From assembly GCF_014773385.1 (NCBI RefSeq), contig NZ_JACXAI010000051.1:1-36865 (forward strand): DNA of 36,865 nucleotides, in the 5' to 3' direction. The notes under the pieces are model-generated. The model ran no database searches and was not told where the DNA came from. It was given only the letters and a program-made list of their open reading frames with translations. Position numbers and translations under genes: made by a program. The stretch comes from Metabacillus arenae (GTDB lineage: Bacteria; Bacillota; Bacilli; Bacillales; Bacillaceae). The number at the start of each line of letters is the position of its first letter. Positions within the stretch are counted from its first letter, which is position 1. Below are positions 24,713 through 31,834 of this stretch, piece after piece.

Positions 24713-24757
24713 CTTATATTAAAGAATATTTGTTAATGCACTGTTAAGCCATGTAAA
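24713..24757 (-). promoter_or_regulatory. Tandem Pho boxes and -10 upstream of phoD
   Basis: On the minus strand the hexamers TTTACA (24757-24752), TTAACA (24747-24742) and TTAACA (24736-24731) lie 10 and 11 bp apart. This is the spacing of PhoP-binding direct repeats (TTAACA-like, 4-6 bp between). A TATAAG candidate -10 follows at 24718-24713. It fits PhoPR-controlled phosphate-starvation expression of phoD-tatA. Confidence 0.75.
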
Positions 24758-25353
24758 GGAGAACCGGAATATAGAGATTGTATCTAGGCTTAAATTAACA
24801 GACCTTTTTGAGGAAGAAACTGAAGATACGAAACAATTTATCTATTATGGTAGGAATATCAGTTTTTGCAAATATTAAAAAATCCTACAACATTCACGGT
24901 TCCTCCTTCCTACTTTTTTTTACATTTTCTTTATAGATTTGTAATAGGAGGAAAGTGGTGTGATCACAATAAATTGTAAGATTCAAGGGAAATTAACTAA
25001 TAGACCTATGAATCGAATTTATTTTCCGCCTGTCACCGGTTTCTGTCCAAACCCTGAAGTTTATTGTCCGAATTCCAAGATTTATTGGCTGGTTCAGCGA
25101 ATTTTATGCTTACGGCGAATTTACTGACGGTGTTAGAAATCAATTATTTCGATATCGGTGCAATTAATTGGCTTACGGTGCATTGGCTTTTATTAGCCGG
25201 TTGAGGGTATTGTCTAAATTATATGGAGATAGAAAAAGCCACCGTTACTGCTTGTGAAGGTGGTTTCAGGTTTTCAGTGTTATTCTTTTAGTTTCTCAAT
25301 AAAGTAAACCCGCTTTTTTCTGAAAAATCTTCAGTGCAAGCCTGTGAACTTTT
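24758..25353. other. Gene-free stretch with phrase repeats and a terminator
   Basis: No gene is supported in these 596 bases. From about 25022 to 25205 there are phrase-like repeats (GTTTATTGTCCGAATTCC, GATTTATTGGCTGGTTCAGC, ACGGCGAATTTACTGACGG), including the reverse complement of the unit seen near 841. A minus-strand GGAGGAACCGTG near 24900 opens only a 12-codon frame. The terminator of the GNAT gene lies at 25233-25267. Confidence 0.45.
25230..25268 (-). terminator. Terminator of the 25354-25827 GNAT gene
   Basis: On the minus strand AAACCACC and GGTGGCTTT form the stem around the loop, followed by TTTTTCTATC. It lies about 90 bp past the GNAT stop codon. Confidence 0.6.
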
Positions 25354-25827
25354 TCATGGCTTATCATTTAAGCTTGTTGATTTTTCGTATAACTTTATTG
25401 AGCCGCCGCTAGCACCATAGCATTCTGTTAAATGAGTCCATCCGTACTTTTCGTAATAGCCTTCCAAGTCAGAGGTTAGATAAAGCTTTGAAAATCCTTT
25501 TCGCGCTGCTTCCTTAAGAGCGTGCTCAAGTAACCTAGATCCCATTTCATTCCCTCTAAACTCAGGATCTACATATAAACAAGCCAACCATGGCCATAGG
25601 TCCTGGCGGCTATTAAGGTCATTTCGAATCAACGCATATGTGCCAATGATCGATTTGTTATTCAATGCTACATAAAACCTGGGTATTTCTTCAGATGTGT
25701 TACATGAATGAAGGATGGCGTCATTATAAAACTTGTAGTTACCTTCATTTCCCCACTGCCCCCAAAAGACTTGAACAGCTTTATCAAATAATTCTGTCCC
25801 CTGCTTTATTTCGGTTATTTTCACCAT
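25354..25827 (-). CDS. GNAT family N-acetyltransferase
   Basis: A 157-residue GNAT enzyme. The acetyl-CoA-binding stretch is WLACLYVDPEFRGNEMGSRLLEHALKEA (RGNEMG loop at about 92-97), followed by LYLTSDLEGYYEKYGW, the usual C-terminal strand and helix. The N-terminus (FDKAVQVFWGQWGNEGNYKFYNDAI) resembles a widespread Bacillus subfamily with no assigned substrate. The ribosome site GGGAGGG precedes ATG 25827. It is a stand-alone minus-strand gene with its own terminator. Confidence 0.88.
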   Translation of the reverse strand: MVKITEIKQGTELFDKAVQVFWGQWGNEGNYKFYNDAILHSCNTSEEIPRFYVALNNKSIIGTYALIRNDLNSRQDLWPWLACLYVDPEFRGNEMGSRLLEHALKEAARKGFSKLYLTSDLEGYYEKYGWTHLTECYGASGGSIKLYEKSTSLNDKP

Positions 25828-25977
25828 TTAGTCCCTCCCACTTAGTTATATTCCTTGTATATATTGAAAATCTTTATATTACACGATTCGGATCACTGAA
25901 AAGCTTAATTCATCCTTATTCCAACAGCATACAACGGTCCTAAAGCAAAGTTACCGATATATTAGCGCCGTTATGGT

Positions 25978-26018
25978 AAAAAACCGCATAAATGGAAGGT
26001 ATCCATGCGGTTTCAATT
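25978..26018. terminator. Bidirectional-looking terminator after the RimJ/L-like gene
   Basis: AAACCGCAT (25981-25989) and ATGCGGTTT (26005-26013) form a 9-bp stem with a 15-nt loop. The minus strand continues into a T-run (GGTTTTTTACC), so it ends the GNAT gene at 26074. Confidence 0.75.
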
Positions 26019-26073
26019 TTTTCTATAAAAAACAGGAGCAATGTTGACTTTTTTTCTAAAATGAATAGTACCC

Positions 26074-26580
26074 CTATGCTAAAGCAGAAAATAAAAGGAC
26101 CTCTTTCCCCCATTTGTTTATCGTCTTTTCAGCTTTCATCCCTATACGTTTAGCCACTTTAATCGAACGCTCATTTTTTACATCCGGTAAGGAAATGAGT
26201 TTAGACAGCTGTAATTGTCCAAACCCATATTCCTTACAGGCACCCGCTGCTTCAGTTGCATATCCGTTTCCCCAAGAACGACGAGCAAAAAGATAACCAA
26301 TTTCCATCTCAGTTTTGCCATCTATTTTTTGAGGTACAATGCCGCATTGTCCTAAAAATGCCCCCGTATCTTTTCTTTCCACTATCCAAAGACCTGCCCC
26401 ATAATTTTTATAATTGTCTATAGTCCAGGAAATCCAACTTATGGTTTCTTTTTCATTTTTAGTAGAAGGATAGTACTTCATGGCTATCTGATCAGAAAAG
26501 ATTTCCTGCAGGTTTTCAACATCATCTATTCTCATTTTTCGCAAATTTAATCTCTTAGTACTGATGACTACTCTATTCAT
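26074..26580 (-). CDS. RimJ/RimL-like GNAT acetyltransferase
   Basis: A 168-residue GNAT of the acetyltransf_3 type: the start MNRVVISTKRLNLRKMRIDD is typical, as are GCGIVPQKIDGKTEMEIGYLFARRSWGNGYATEAAGA (acetyl-CoA loop WGNGYATE) and the end SLPDVKNERSIKVAKRIGMK. Relatives acetylate N-termini of ribosomal proteins or small amines; the substrate here is unknown. A GGGAGGATG ribosome site precedes ATG 26580. It shares strand but probably no transcript with the neighbouring GNAT, as a terminator separates them. Confidence 0.9.
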   Translation of the reverse strand: MNRVVISTKRLNLRKMRIDDVENLQEIFSDQIAMKYYPSTKNEKETISWISWTIDNYKNYGAGLWIVERKDTGAFLGQCGIVPQKIDGKTEMEIGYLFARRSWGNGYATEAAGACKEYGFGQLQLSKLISLPDVKNERSIKVAKRIGMKAEKTINKWGKEVLLFSALA

Positions 26581-26611
26581 TTTTTCATCCTCCCGAATAG
26601 ATAAGTGGCTT

Positions 26612-26626
26612 GGTACCAGGTACCGT
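26612..26626. repeat. GGTACC short palindromic repeat
   Basis: GGTACCAGGTACCGTC shares its core (GGTACC-A/T-GGTACCG) with a longer hairpin at 31780-31806 between the second tatA and tatC. These are two instances of a short dispersed palindrome. Confidence 0.5.
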
Positions 26627-26639
26627 CAAAGAACTGGAA

Positions 26640-26684
26640 ATAAAAACGCTTGGATAAACGGCTGAAATACCCAAGCGTTTTTAA
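26640..26684 (-). terminator. Terminator downstream of the unknown gene at 26930
   Basis: AAAAACGCTTGG (26642-26653) pairs perfectly with CCAAGCGTTTTT (26671-26682), loop 17 nt, with A/T runs on both sides. On the minus strand it follows the gene at 26930-27433. Confidence 0.75.
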
Positions 26685-26775
26685 GCTTCAAGGCTGCTCC
26701 CTGCAATACGATTTACTGTGTTTTTACGAAATCGATCATTATATTTTTCTTCTATGAGCCCCTGGATTTGTAAAC

Positions 26776-26880
26776 TTATCTTCGATTTCTTATAGGCTTT
26801 TGACTTCGAATTTTTTATTTTATCTTCGATATATCAAATATATCTTTGAATTTTGGGATATATCGATTATTCTACAAGAA
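26776..26880. repeat. Tandem TATCTTCGA phrase repeat, second array
   Basis: Degenerate 20-22-bp units (TTATCTTCGATTTCTTATAG, GACTTCGAATTTTTTATT, TTATCTTCGATATATCAA, ATATCTTTGAATTTTGGG) end with ATATCGATTATTCTACAAGAA. The end resembles that of the array at 7661-7771 (TTTATCGATTTTTCGACAAAAA). There is no coding potential. Confidence 0.65.
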
Positions 26881-26929
26881 TCAACAACTTCTTTAAAAAG
26901 CTTCATCCTTTTTTCATAATATACCAATT

Positions 26930-27433
26930 TTATCCTTCTTCACCGGCAAATACCTCATACCGAATCTTTTCGGGGTAATATTCAGTGAATGAAAAACAGA
27001 ACAGTTTCCGTTTAATTCTGCCTTTGTCACCGATAAACTGGAACCAGCCTTGACCTACATAAAAAGGATTTGAAATGACCTTTTCTAAAATATACGAAAT
27101 ACGATCATTTGCTTCTTGATTTTCAAATTTATTTTTACAGGATAAAGCCAAAACAAAATACGGTTTATCACTTTCAAGTTCTAGGAGTTGAAGATGATAA
27201 AGTCCTTTCTGATCACTATTGAATTCTTCTAATACATTTTCAATACTTTTTTCCACTTCAATCTCATATTTAATGGCTTCCCCCCAATTTGATATAAGGG
27301 AGTCATATAGTGACAGTGTTAAAATATAATGTGCTTCATAATCTTGGGGATCAAATTCTCTGGATTGATTAGCATTTTGTTCTTCAGGGATCATAATAAA
27401 CTTTTTGTAGTTATCAAAAAAATCTCCATTCAT
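26930..27433 (-). CDS. Conserved-looking cytosolic protein, unknown function (167 aa)
   Basis: A 167-residue soluble, acidic protein with no signal peptide or membrane segment. It opens MNGDFFDNYKKFIMIPEEQN, then has a helical stretch (AHYILTLSLYDSLISNWGEAIKYEIEVEKSIENV) and several strands rich in aromatic residues towards the C-terminus (YVGQGWFQFIGDKGRIKRKLFCFSFTEYYPEKI). The ribosome site AAAGAAGG lies before ATG 27433. I do not recognise the family. The size and composition resemble small immunity or regulatory proteins, but no toxin gene is adjacent, so I assign no function. It ends in a clear terminator. Confidence 0.75.
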   Translation of the reverse strand: MNGDFFDNYKKFIMIPEEQNANQSREFDPQDYEAHYILTLSLYDSLISNWGEAIKYEIEVEKSIENVLEEFNSDQKGLYHLQLLELESDKPYFVLALSCKNKFENQEANDRISYILEKVISNPFYVGQGWFQFIGDKGRIKRKLFCFSFTEYYPEKIRYEVFAGEEG

Positions 27434-27860
27434 ATTACTTACCTTCTTTCATTAGAATGACATTTTCTAAAATGTATTATTAAAGGATAAGCTTACTTGT
27501 TAATTCTCTTTAATAGGGGCTAAATCCTTTATCAGAAGTGAATAGTCTTAACAAATTTGTTTAATAAGCAAGTTACAGTCTTCTATGTATGCTTAATCAA
27601 TATTTTATGTAGTTTTTATCTTTAGAAAAATAGATCCGTCATAAAAAGAAAACCCATAAGAGCGATCATCTCTCAAGGGTTTTGATAGTTTATATTTTTT
27701 ATCTCCTCTTAAGTTTAAGTCTGTAGTTTTCATGCTACATTAGAGAGGACTACCTATTTTTCATACATTTCTAACTTGCCTTAATAGCTGCTAATCACTG
27801 ATACTTCCCCACCTAAGGCAGCAAGCTTTCTTCGACTCGCTCTATAAAATAAGCAACATT
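27434..27860. other. Gene-free stretch with a terminator hairpin
   Basis: No gene is evident. AAAACCC...AGAG and CTCT...AGGGTTTT form a terminator-like hairpin at about 27645-27681. The rest is AT-rich sequence without features I recognise. Confidence 0.45.
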
Positions 27861-27939
27861 AAGAAAAGCGCAAGGCGCTAGTCCTTCGGCGACAAGCATA
27901 ATAAGAGCCGGCATGAAGGTTGGTCTTTAACCTTCTTTC
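27861..27939. repeat. Foldback intergenic repeat, copy 3 (left half only)
   Basis: AAGAAAAGCGCAAGGCGC, then GGCGACAAGCATAA-AGAGC and GGCATGAAGGTTGGTCTTTA match the first 80-90 bp of copies 1 and 2. The homology stops 2-3 bp before the stop codon of the YhcN-like gene (27942-27944). The right half is missing. The hairpin GAAGGTT-GGTCTTT-AACCTTC is kept and may act as the gene's terminator. Confidence 0.75.
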
Positions 27940-27941
27940 CA

Positions 27942-28628
27942 TTAGCTTTTTTCCTTTGTCATTTGAACAAGTGTATTTATGTCATTCGTTAATTGGTTGT
28001 AGGATGGTGTTTTATTTTTTAAGTTTTCTTTTATTTTATCTATTAAAACAGGGGCTTTTGAATTAGTGACAGTTAGAATTTGGACTTGTCCGCCAAAAGC
28101 TTCCTCCATAATTCTTTTTGCGTGATCTAAATTGTCATCAACATTATAATCAATATCTTTTACGCCGTCCTCTTCACCTTTTCCAGACATCCCTTCGGTG
28201 CCAGTTAATACTTGATTTTGCATGTCATCATAGTGGGTAGATGTATTTTCGGGTTTGGCTCTTGCTAAGATAATCGTGTCATCAAGCACAAACACCTTTA
28301 TCCCTGGGATCCCTTCACCAGATAAACGGGATTCTAAATGAGAAGAAATCCCCCCATCATGAATACCCGAGCTTCCTATTAAACTATAGACACTTTTCCC
28401 CATCCCGCTCGTAACTTCTCCATCTTCATTAGTCGTCATTTTCTTTGTTCGATCAGCACTTGGTATGACATCTCCACTCCGATCATGATTTGTAGAGACA
28501 TCCATATGATGTTCTGTGTTGTTTACTCCTTGTTCCCCATTAATAGCACCCTGTTGATTCGTACATGCTGATAAAACAAGAAGTACACCAATAAAAGGAA
28601 GCATTAATTTGTTACAGGTTCGTTTCAT
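27942..28628 (-). CDS. YhcN/YlaJ-family sporulation lipoprotein
   Basis: A 228-residue lipoprotein: signal peptide with lipobox VLSAC (Cys22), then a long polar Asn/Asp/Gly-rich linker, then the YhcN/YlaJ domain (about 105-225). That domain shows IKVFVLDDTIILARAKPE, DHAKRIMEEAFGGQVQILTVTN and a C-terminal helix. Members such as B. subtilis YhcN and YlaJ are made in the forespore or mother cell and sit in the spore inner membrane or coat. The ribosome site AAGGAGG is ideal for ATG 28628. CATACATT (28694-28687), identical to a sigma-E-type -10, lies about 60 bp upstream; no good -35 accompanies it. The gene diverges from the Tat-dependent dehydrogenase genes. Confidence 0.88.
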   Translation of the reverse strand: MKRTCNKLMLPFIGVLLVLSACTNQQGAINGEQGVNNTEHHMDVSTNHDRSGDVIPSADRTKKMTTNEDGEVTSGMGKSVYSLIGSSGIHDGGISSHLESRLSGEGIPGIKVFVLDDTIILARAKPENTSTHYDDMQNQVLTGTEGMSGKGEEDGVKDIDYNVDDNLDHAKRIMEEAFGGQVQILTVTNSKAPVLIDKIKENLKNKTPSYNQLTNDINTLVQMTKEKS

Positions 28629-28689
28629 TGCTTTAAACCTCCTTGCTGGTAAATTATTTCAGAAATTATCGTTCCCAAAATGATTTAAT

Positions 28690-28719
28690 GTATGAATGGT
28701 TTTTTTTGGAGACATATTA
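28690..28719 (+). promoter_or_regulatory. Sigma-G-like promoter upstream of the dehydrogenase genes
   Basis: GTATG (28690-28694), exactly 18 bp, then CATATTA (28713-28719). This fits the forespore sigma-G consensus GHATR-N18-CATXHTA at every specified position. It lies about 70 bp before the ATG of the dehydrogenase small subunit. Forespore expression is inferred from this match and from the divergent spore lipoprotein gene. Confidence 0.55.
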
Positions 28720-28790
28720 TAAAAAAATCCATGAAGGTATTTGATGTTCTAATCCCCGCTTTATGGTTATGATTTCAGGAGGTGAAAAAG

Positions 28791-29543
28791 ATGGCAGATA
28801 ACAATAAACATGAGATTCCAGAATCCCTATCCAGACGTAAATTTATTAAAAATACTGGTTTAGCTGTAGGAGGAGTAGCATTAGGCGGTGCATTAGGAAG
28901 TTTATTACCCTTTGGAAACAAAACAAAGGAAAATAACAATCAAGCTGCCGAGGTTAAAGCGGAAAACTTTAACCAAGCCCTTATGCACTTCTCTCAAGAA
29001 CAATTTAATATTGTACAAGCAGCAACAGAAAGAATTTTTCCAGAAACCGATAGCGGTCCAGGTGCAAAAGCTTTAGGCGTTGCCTTTTTTATTGATCACC
29101 AGCTTGCCGGTAACTGGGGGTTTAATTCTAGGGAATATATGCACGCCCCATTTTATAAAGGAGAAACAGTCCAAGGCTATCAAGGTCGTTTGAAGCGCCG
29201 TGAGATATTCGATATTGGCTTACAAGAAATGCAAAATTACAGCATAAATAAATTTAAGAAAAAGTTTACTGAGCTTTCTGGAGAAGAACAGGATGCCATT
29301 CTTAAAGATTTCGAGGAAGATAATGTTCAAATAACAGCTATTTTACCTAGCGGGTTCTTTAAAATGTTGAGAAGCAGTACTTTAGAAGGAATATACAGCG
29401 ATCCATTATACGGAGGAAATATGAATATGGATGGTTGGAGAATGAAAAATTATCCAGGTAATCAAATGGCTTACACTAATATTATTGAAGGTGATTTTAA
29501 AGAAATGAAACCGAAAAGTCTTCGGGATCATCTTGGACAATAG
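28791..29543 (+). CDS. Gluconate 2-dehydrogenase subunit 3-family protein with Tat signal
   Basis: A 250-residue small subunit of the membrane-bound GMC dehydrogenase type (gluconate 2-dehydrogenase subunit 3 family). It opens with a textbook Tat signal, LSRRKFIKNTGLAVGGVALGG (Arg15-Arg16). The mature part has the family's helical core (QFNIVQAATERIFPETDSGPGAKALGVAFFIDHQL) and C-terminal SDPLYGGNMNMDGWRMKNYPG. In characterised enzymes this subunit carries the folded FAD subunit through the Tat pore. I choose ATG 28791 because AGGAGG lies 8 nt upstream; the GTG at 28782 overlaps that ribosome site. The FAD subunit gene follows 68 bp later, then tatA and tatC. No cytochrome c subunit gene is present. 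Confidence 0.9.
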   Translation: MADNNKHEIPESLSRRKFIKNTGLAVGGVALGGALGSLLPFGNKTKENNNQAAEVKAENFNQALMHFSQEQFNIVQAATERIFPETDSGPGAKALGVAFFIDHQLAGNWGFNSREYMHAPFYKGETVQGYQGRLKRREIFDIGLQEMQNYSINKFKKKFTELSGEEQDAILKDFEEDNVQITAILPSGFFKMLRSSTLEGIYSDPLYGGNMNMDGWRMKNYPGNQMAYTNIIEGDFKEMKPKSLRDHLGQ

Positions 29544-29611
29544 TGTGGATACGATGAGAGCCAAGGAGAACAGGTTAACATTTTCTATCTTTAAGAACTG
29601 AGGTGATTCAA

Positions 29612-31327
29612 ATGGCGAGAAAATTACCAAAAGTAGATGTTGTTTTAATAGGAGTGGGTTGGGCTGGCAGTATTATCGCCTCCGAGCTAACGAAAAAAGG
29701 CCTGAAAGTAGTTGGACTAGAAAGAGGGAAAGAAAGAAAAACAGAAGATTACTTTATGGTTCATGATGAACTCCGATATGCGCTCCGTTATGATCTGATG
29801 CAGGATCTTTCCAAAGAAACAATCACCTTCAGGGGTAATGAAAAAATACGCGCACTCCCCATGAGACAGTATGGTTCCTTTTTGTTAGGTGAAGGCTTAG
29901 GTGGTGCAGGTGTACATTGGAACGGACAAACCTATCGATTCATGCCATACGATTTTGAAATTCAGAGCAAAACGGTTGAGCGATATGGGAAAAATAAAAT
30001 TCCAAAGGGAATGACTATTCAAGATTGGGGAATTACATATGACGAATTAGAACCATACTTTGATAAATTTGAAAAAACAGCTGGAATTTCTGGTGAAGAA
30101 AATCCCATCGGCCCCAAGCGTTCGGACAAATATCCAACACCGCCTATGAAAAAGACACCGCCTATGGAAATGTTTGAAGAGGCAGCAAAAAAATTGAAGC
30201 TAAACCCTTATGTCTTGCCGTCAGCAAACCTTTCTGAAAACTATAAGAATCCCGACGGTATTTCCAGATCTGCTTGCCAATATTGTGGATTTTGTGAACG
30301 GTTTGGGTGTGAATACGGGGCAAAAGCGGATCCAGTTGTTACCGTTATTCCCGTTGCCGAGAAGACTGGAAATTTTGAAATAAGAACTCACTCAAATGTG
30401 AGAAGAATTCTTCATAAGGGGAATAAAGCAACAGGTGTCATGTATACAGATACAACAACAGGCGACGAAATTGAACAGCCTGCAGATATTGTCGTTTTAA
30501 CTGGTTATGTATTCAATAATATTCGTTTATTATTATTGTCAAATATCGGAAGACCGTATGATTCAAAAACAGGTACAGGGGTTATCGGAAAGAACTATGC
30601 TTACCAAGTGGCTAAGGGAAATGCAATAGGTTTTTATGAAAAGAAAAAGTTTAATACGTTTGCAGGTGCAGGCTCATTAGGAATAAATTTAGATGATTAT
30701 AATGGCGATAATTTTGACCATGCCGATCTAGATTTTATCCACGGTGGAAGCATCTCGTTTACGCAAACTGGCATGCGCCCCATTCAAAGTAATGGAGTTC
30801 CGAGCGGGACTAAGCTGTGGGGGGCAGAATTCAAAGAAGCCTCATTAAAATACGCAAACGGTTATTTAAGTGTAGGTTCGCAGGGGGCATCGATGCCATT
30901 TCAACATCATTATGTCGATCTTGATCCAACCTATAAAGATGCCTTTGGTGATCCGCTCCCCCGAATTACATTTGATTTTGAGGACCAAGATCGAAATATG
31001 GCGATTTTTCTCGCTAATAAATGTGCAGATTTATTAAAAAATATGGGTGCCGATCATATTGATAAATTGGAAGAGCTGGGACCTTACGAAATTACTACTT
31101 ATCAATCGACCCATAATACTGGCGGGGTTATCATGGGCGCTGATCCTAAAACGTCAGCAGTAAATAATTATTTGCAAATGTGGGACATGGACAATCTATT
31201 TGTTGTGGGTGCATCCGCTTTTGCCCATAACTCCGGTTATAACCCAACAGGTACCGTTGGAGCCTTATCCTATAGAGCGGCAGATGGAATATTAAAATAC
31301 CATGAAAAAGGAGGGGCATTGGCATAA
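29612..31327 (+). CDS. GMC-family FAD dehydrogenase, large subunit (gluconate 2-dehydrogenase-like)
   Basis: A 571-residue GMC oxidoreductase. The N-terminal FAD-binding fold is VDVVLIGVGWAGSIIASELT with the ERG strand end. The C-terminal active-site region is THNTGGVIMG followed by NLFVVGASAFAHNSGYNPTGTVGALSYR. It has no signal peptide, so it probably leaves the cell with the Tat-tagged small subunit. A cysteine cluster, Cys222-x2-Cys225-x2-Cys228-x4-Cys233 (CQYCGFCERFGC), is reminiscent of the region that holds an Fe-S centre in related FAD sugar dehydrogenases. The start is ATG 29612, 8 nt after GAGG. The likely substrate is a polyol, sugar or sugar acid. The electron acceptor is unclear because no cytochrome subunit gene is nearby. 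Confidence 0.9.
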   Translation: MARKLPKVDVVLIGVGWAGSIIASELTKKGLKVVGLERGKERKTEDYFMVHDELRYALRYDLMQDLSKETITFRGNEKIRALPMRQYGSFLLGEGLGGAGVHWNGQTYRFMPYDFEIQSKTVERYGKNKIPKGMTIQDWGITYDELEPYFDKFEKTAGISGEENPIGPKRSDKYPTPPMKKTPPMEMFEEAAKKLKLNPYVLPSANLSENYKNPDGISRSACQYCGFCERFGCEYGAKADPVVTVIPVAEKTGNFEIRTHSNVRRILHKGNKATGVMYTDTTTGDEIEQPADIVVLTGYVFNNIRLLLLSNIGRPYDSKTGTGVIGKNYAYQVAKGNAIGFYEKKKFNTFAGAGSLGINLDDYNGDNFDHADLDFIHGGSISFTQTGMRPIQSNGVPSGTKLWGAEFKEASLKYANGYLSVGSQGASMPFQHHYVDLDPTYKDAFGDPLPRITFDFEDQDRNMAIFLANKCADLLKNMGADHIDKLEELGPYEITTYQSTHNTGGVIMGADPKTSAVNNYLQMWDMDNLFVVGASAFAHNSGYNPTGTVGALSYRAADGILKYHEKGGALA

Positions 31328-31418
31328 AGAACAATCAAAGAATAATACAGGATAATTTAAGAATACTAAAACATAAACAGTGATGCTATGTTGGCAGATA
31401 TTTACTTGTAATCGAAGC

Positions 31419-31452
31419 ACTATCTGTAGTAGCAGTGAGCAGGTAGTTTTGA
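31419..31452 (+). terminator. Weak terminator or attenuator before the second tatA
   Basis: ACTATCTG (31419-31426) pairs with CAGGTAGT (31440-31447, one G-T), followed by TTTTG. It lies in the 178-bp gap between the GMC gene and tatA and may lower read-through. Confidence 0.4.
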
Positions 31453-31505
31453 TTAAAAAGGAAGCCATGCTTAGCTAAATTAAAGCAGAAAGGAAGATTC
31501 AAGTA

Positions 31506-31709
31506 ATGTTTCAAAATATCGGTGTTCCAGGCTTGATTCTAATTCTTATCATTGCACTTGTGATTTTTGGGCCTTCTAAATTACCTGAAATCGGGCGTGC
31601 CTTTGGCCGCACATTGTCTGAATTCAAAAATGCGACCAAGGGATTAGTATATGAGGAAGATAAAGAGGAAGGAAAAAAACCTCAATTAACGGCTGTTGAA
31701 AAGAAGTAA
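31506..31709 (+). CDS. tatA: Sec-independent translocase TatA (second copy)
   Basis: A 67-residue TatA paralogue: one membrane helix ([20 protein letters not shown]), the [20 protein letters not shown] hinge, and a charged tail. Over the first 45 residues it is almost the same as the phoD-linked TatA at 22665. It follows the Tat-dependent GMC dehydrogenase and precedes tatC. Together they form a dedicated export set. AAAGGAAG lies before ATG 31506. Confidence 0.93.
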   Translation: MFQNIGVPGLILILIIALVIFGPSKLPEIGRAFGRTLSEFKNATKGLVYEEDKEEGKKPQLTAVEKK

Positions 31710-31779
31710 GATGGATCTGTTGTTAAATAATTTAATCGCTCTTCTCAAATAGATAGATTATGGACAGTTGAAAAACGGC

Positions 31780-31806
31780 ACCAGGTACCTTTGGTACCTG
31801 GTACCG
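31780..31806. repeat. GGTACC palindromic hairpin between tatA and tatC
   Basis: ACCAGGTACC (31780-31789) and GGTACCTGGT (31793-31802) form a perfect 10-bp stem with a 3-nt loop, followed by ACCG. The GGTACC-x-GGTACCG core recurs at 26612. It sits 29 bp before the tatC start and might modulate tatC expression. Confidence 0.6.
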
Positions 31807-31834
31807 CTGACAATCAAAACTGGAGGCAACCAAG

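Noticed and set aside
24722-24874. A plus-strand frame of about 49 codons reading through LTDLFEEETEDTKQFIYYGR
   Set aside because: It looks protein-like in the middle but has no start and overlaps the Pho boxes of phoD; probably chance.
24893-24925. GGAGGAACCGTG on the minus strand upstream of phoD, possible leader peptide
   Set aside because: It opens only 12 codons with no conserved feature; the Pho-box promoter lies downstream of it, so it is not in the phoD transcript.
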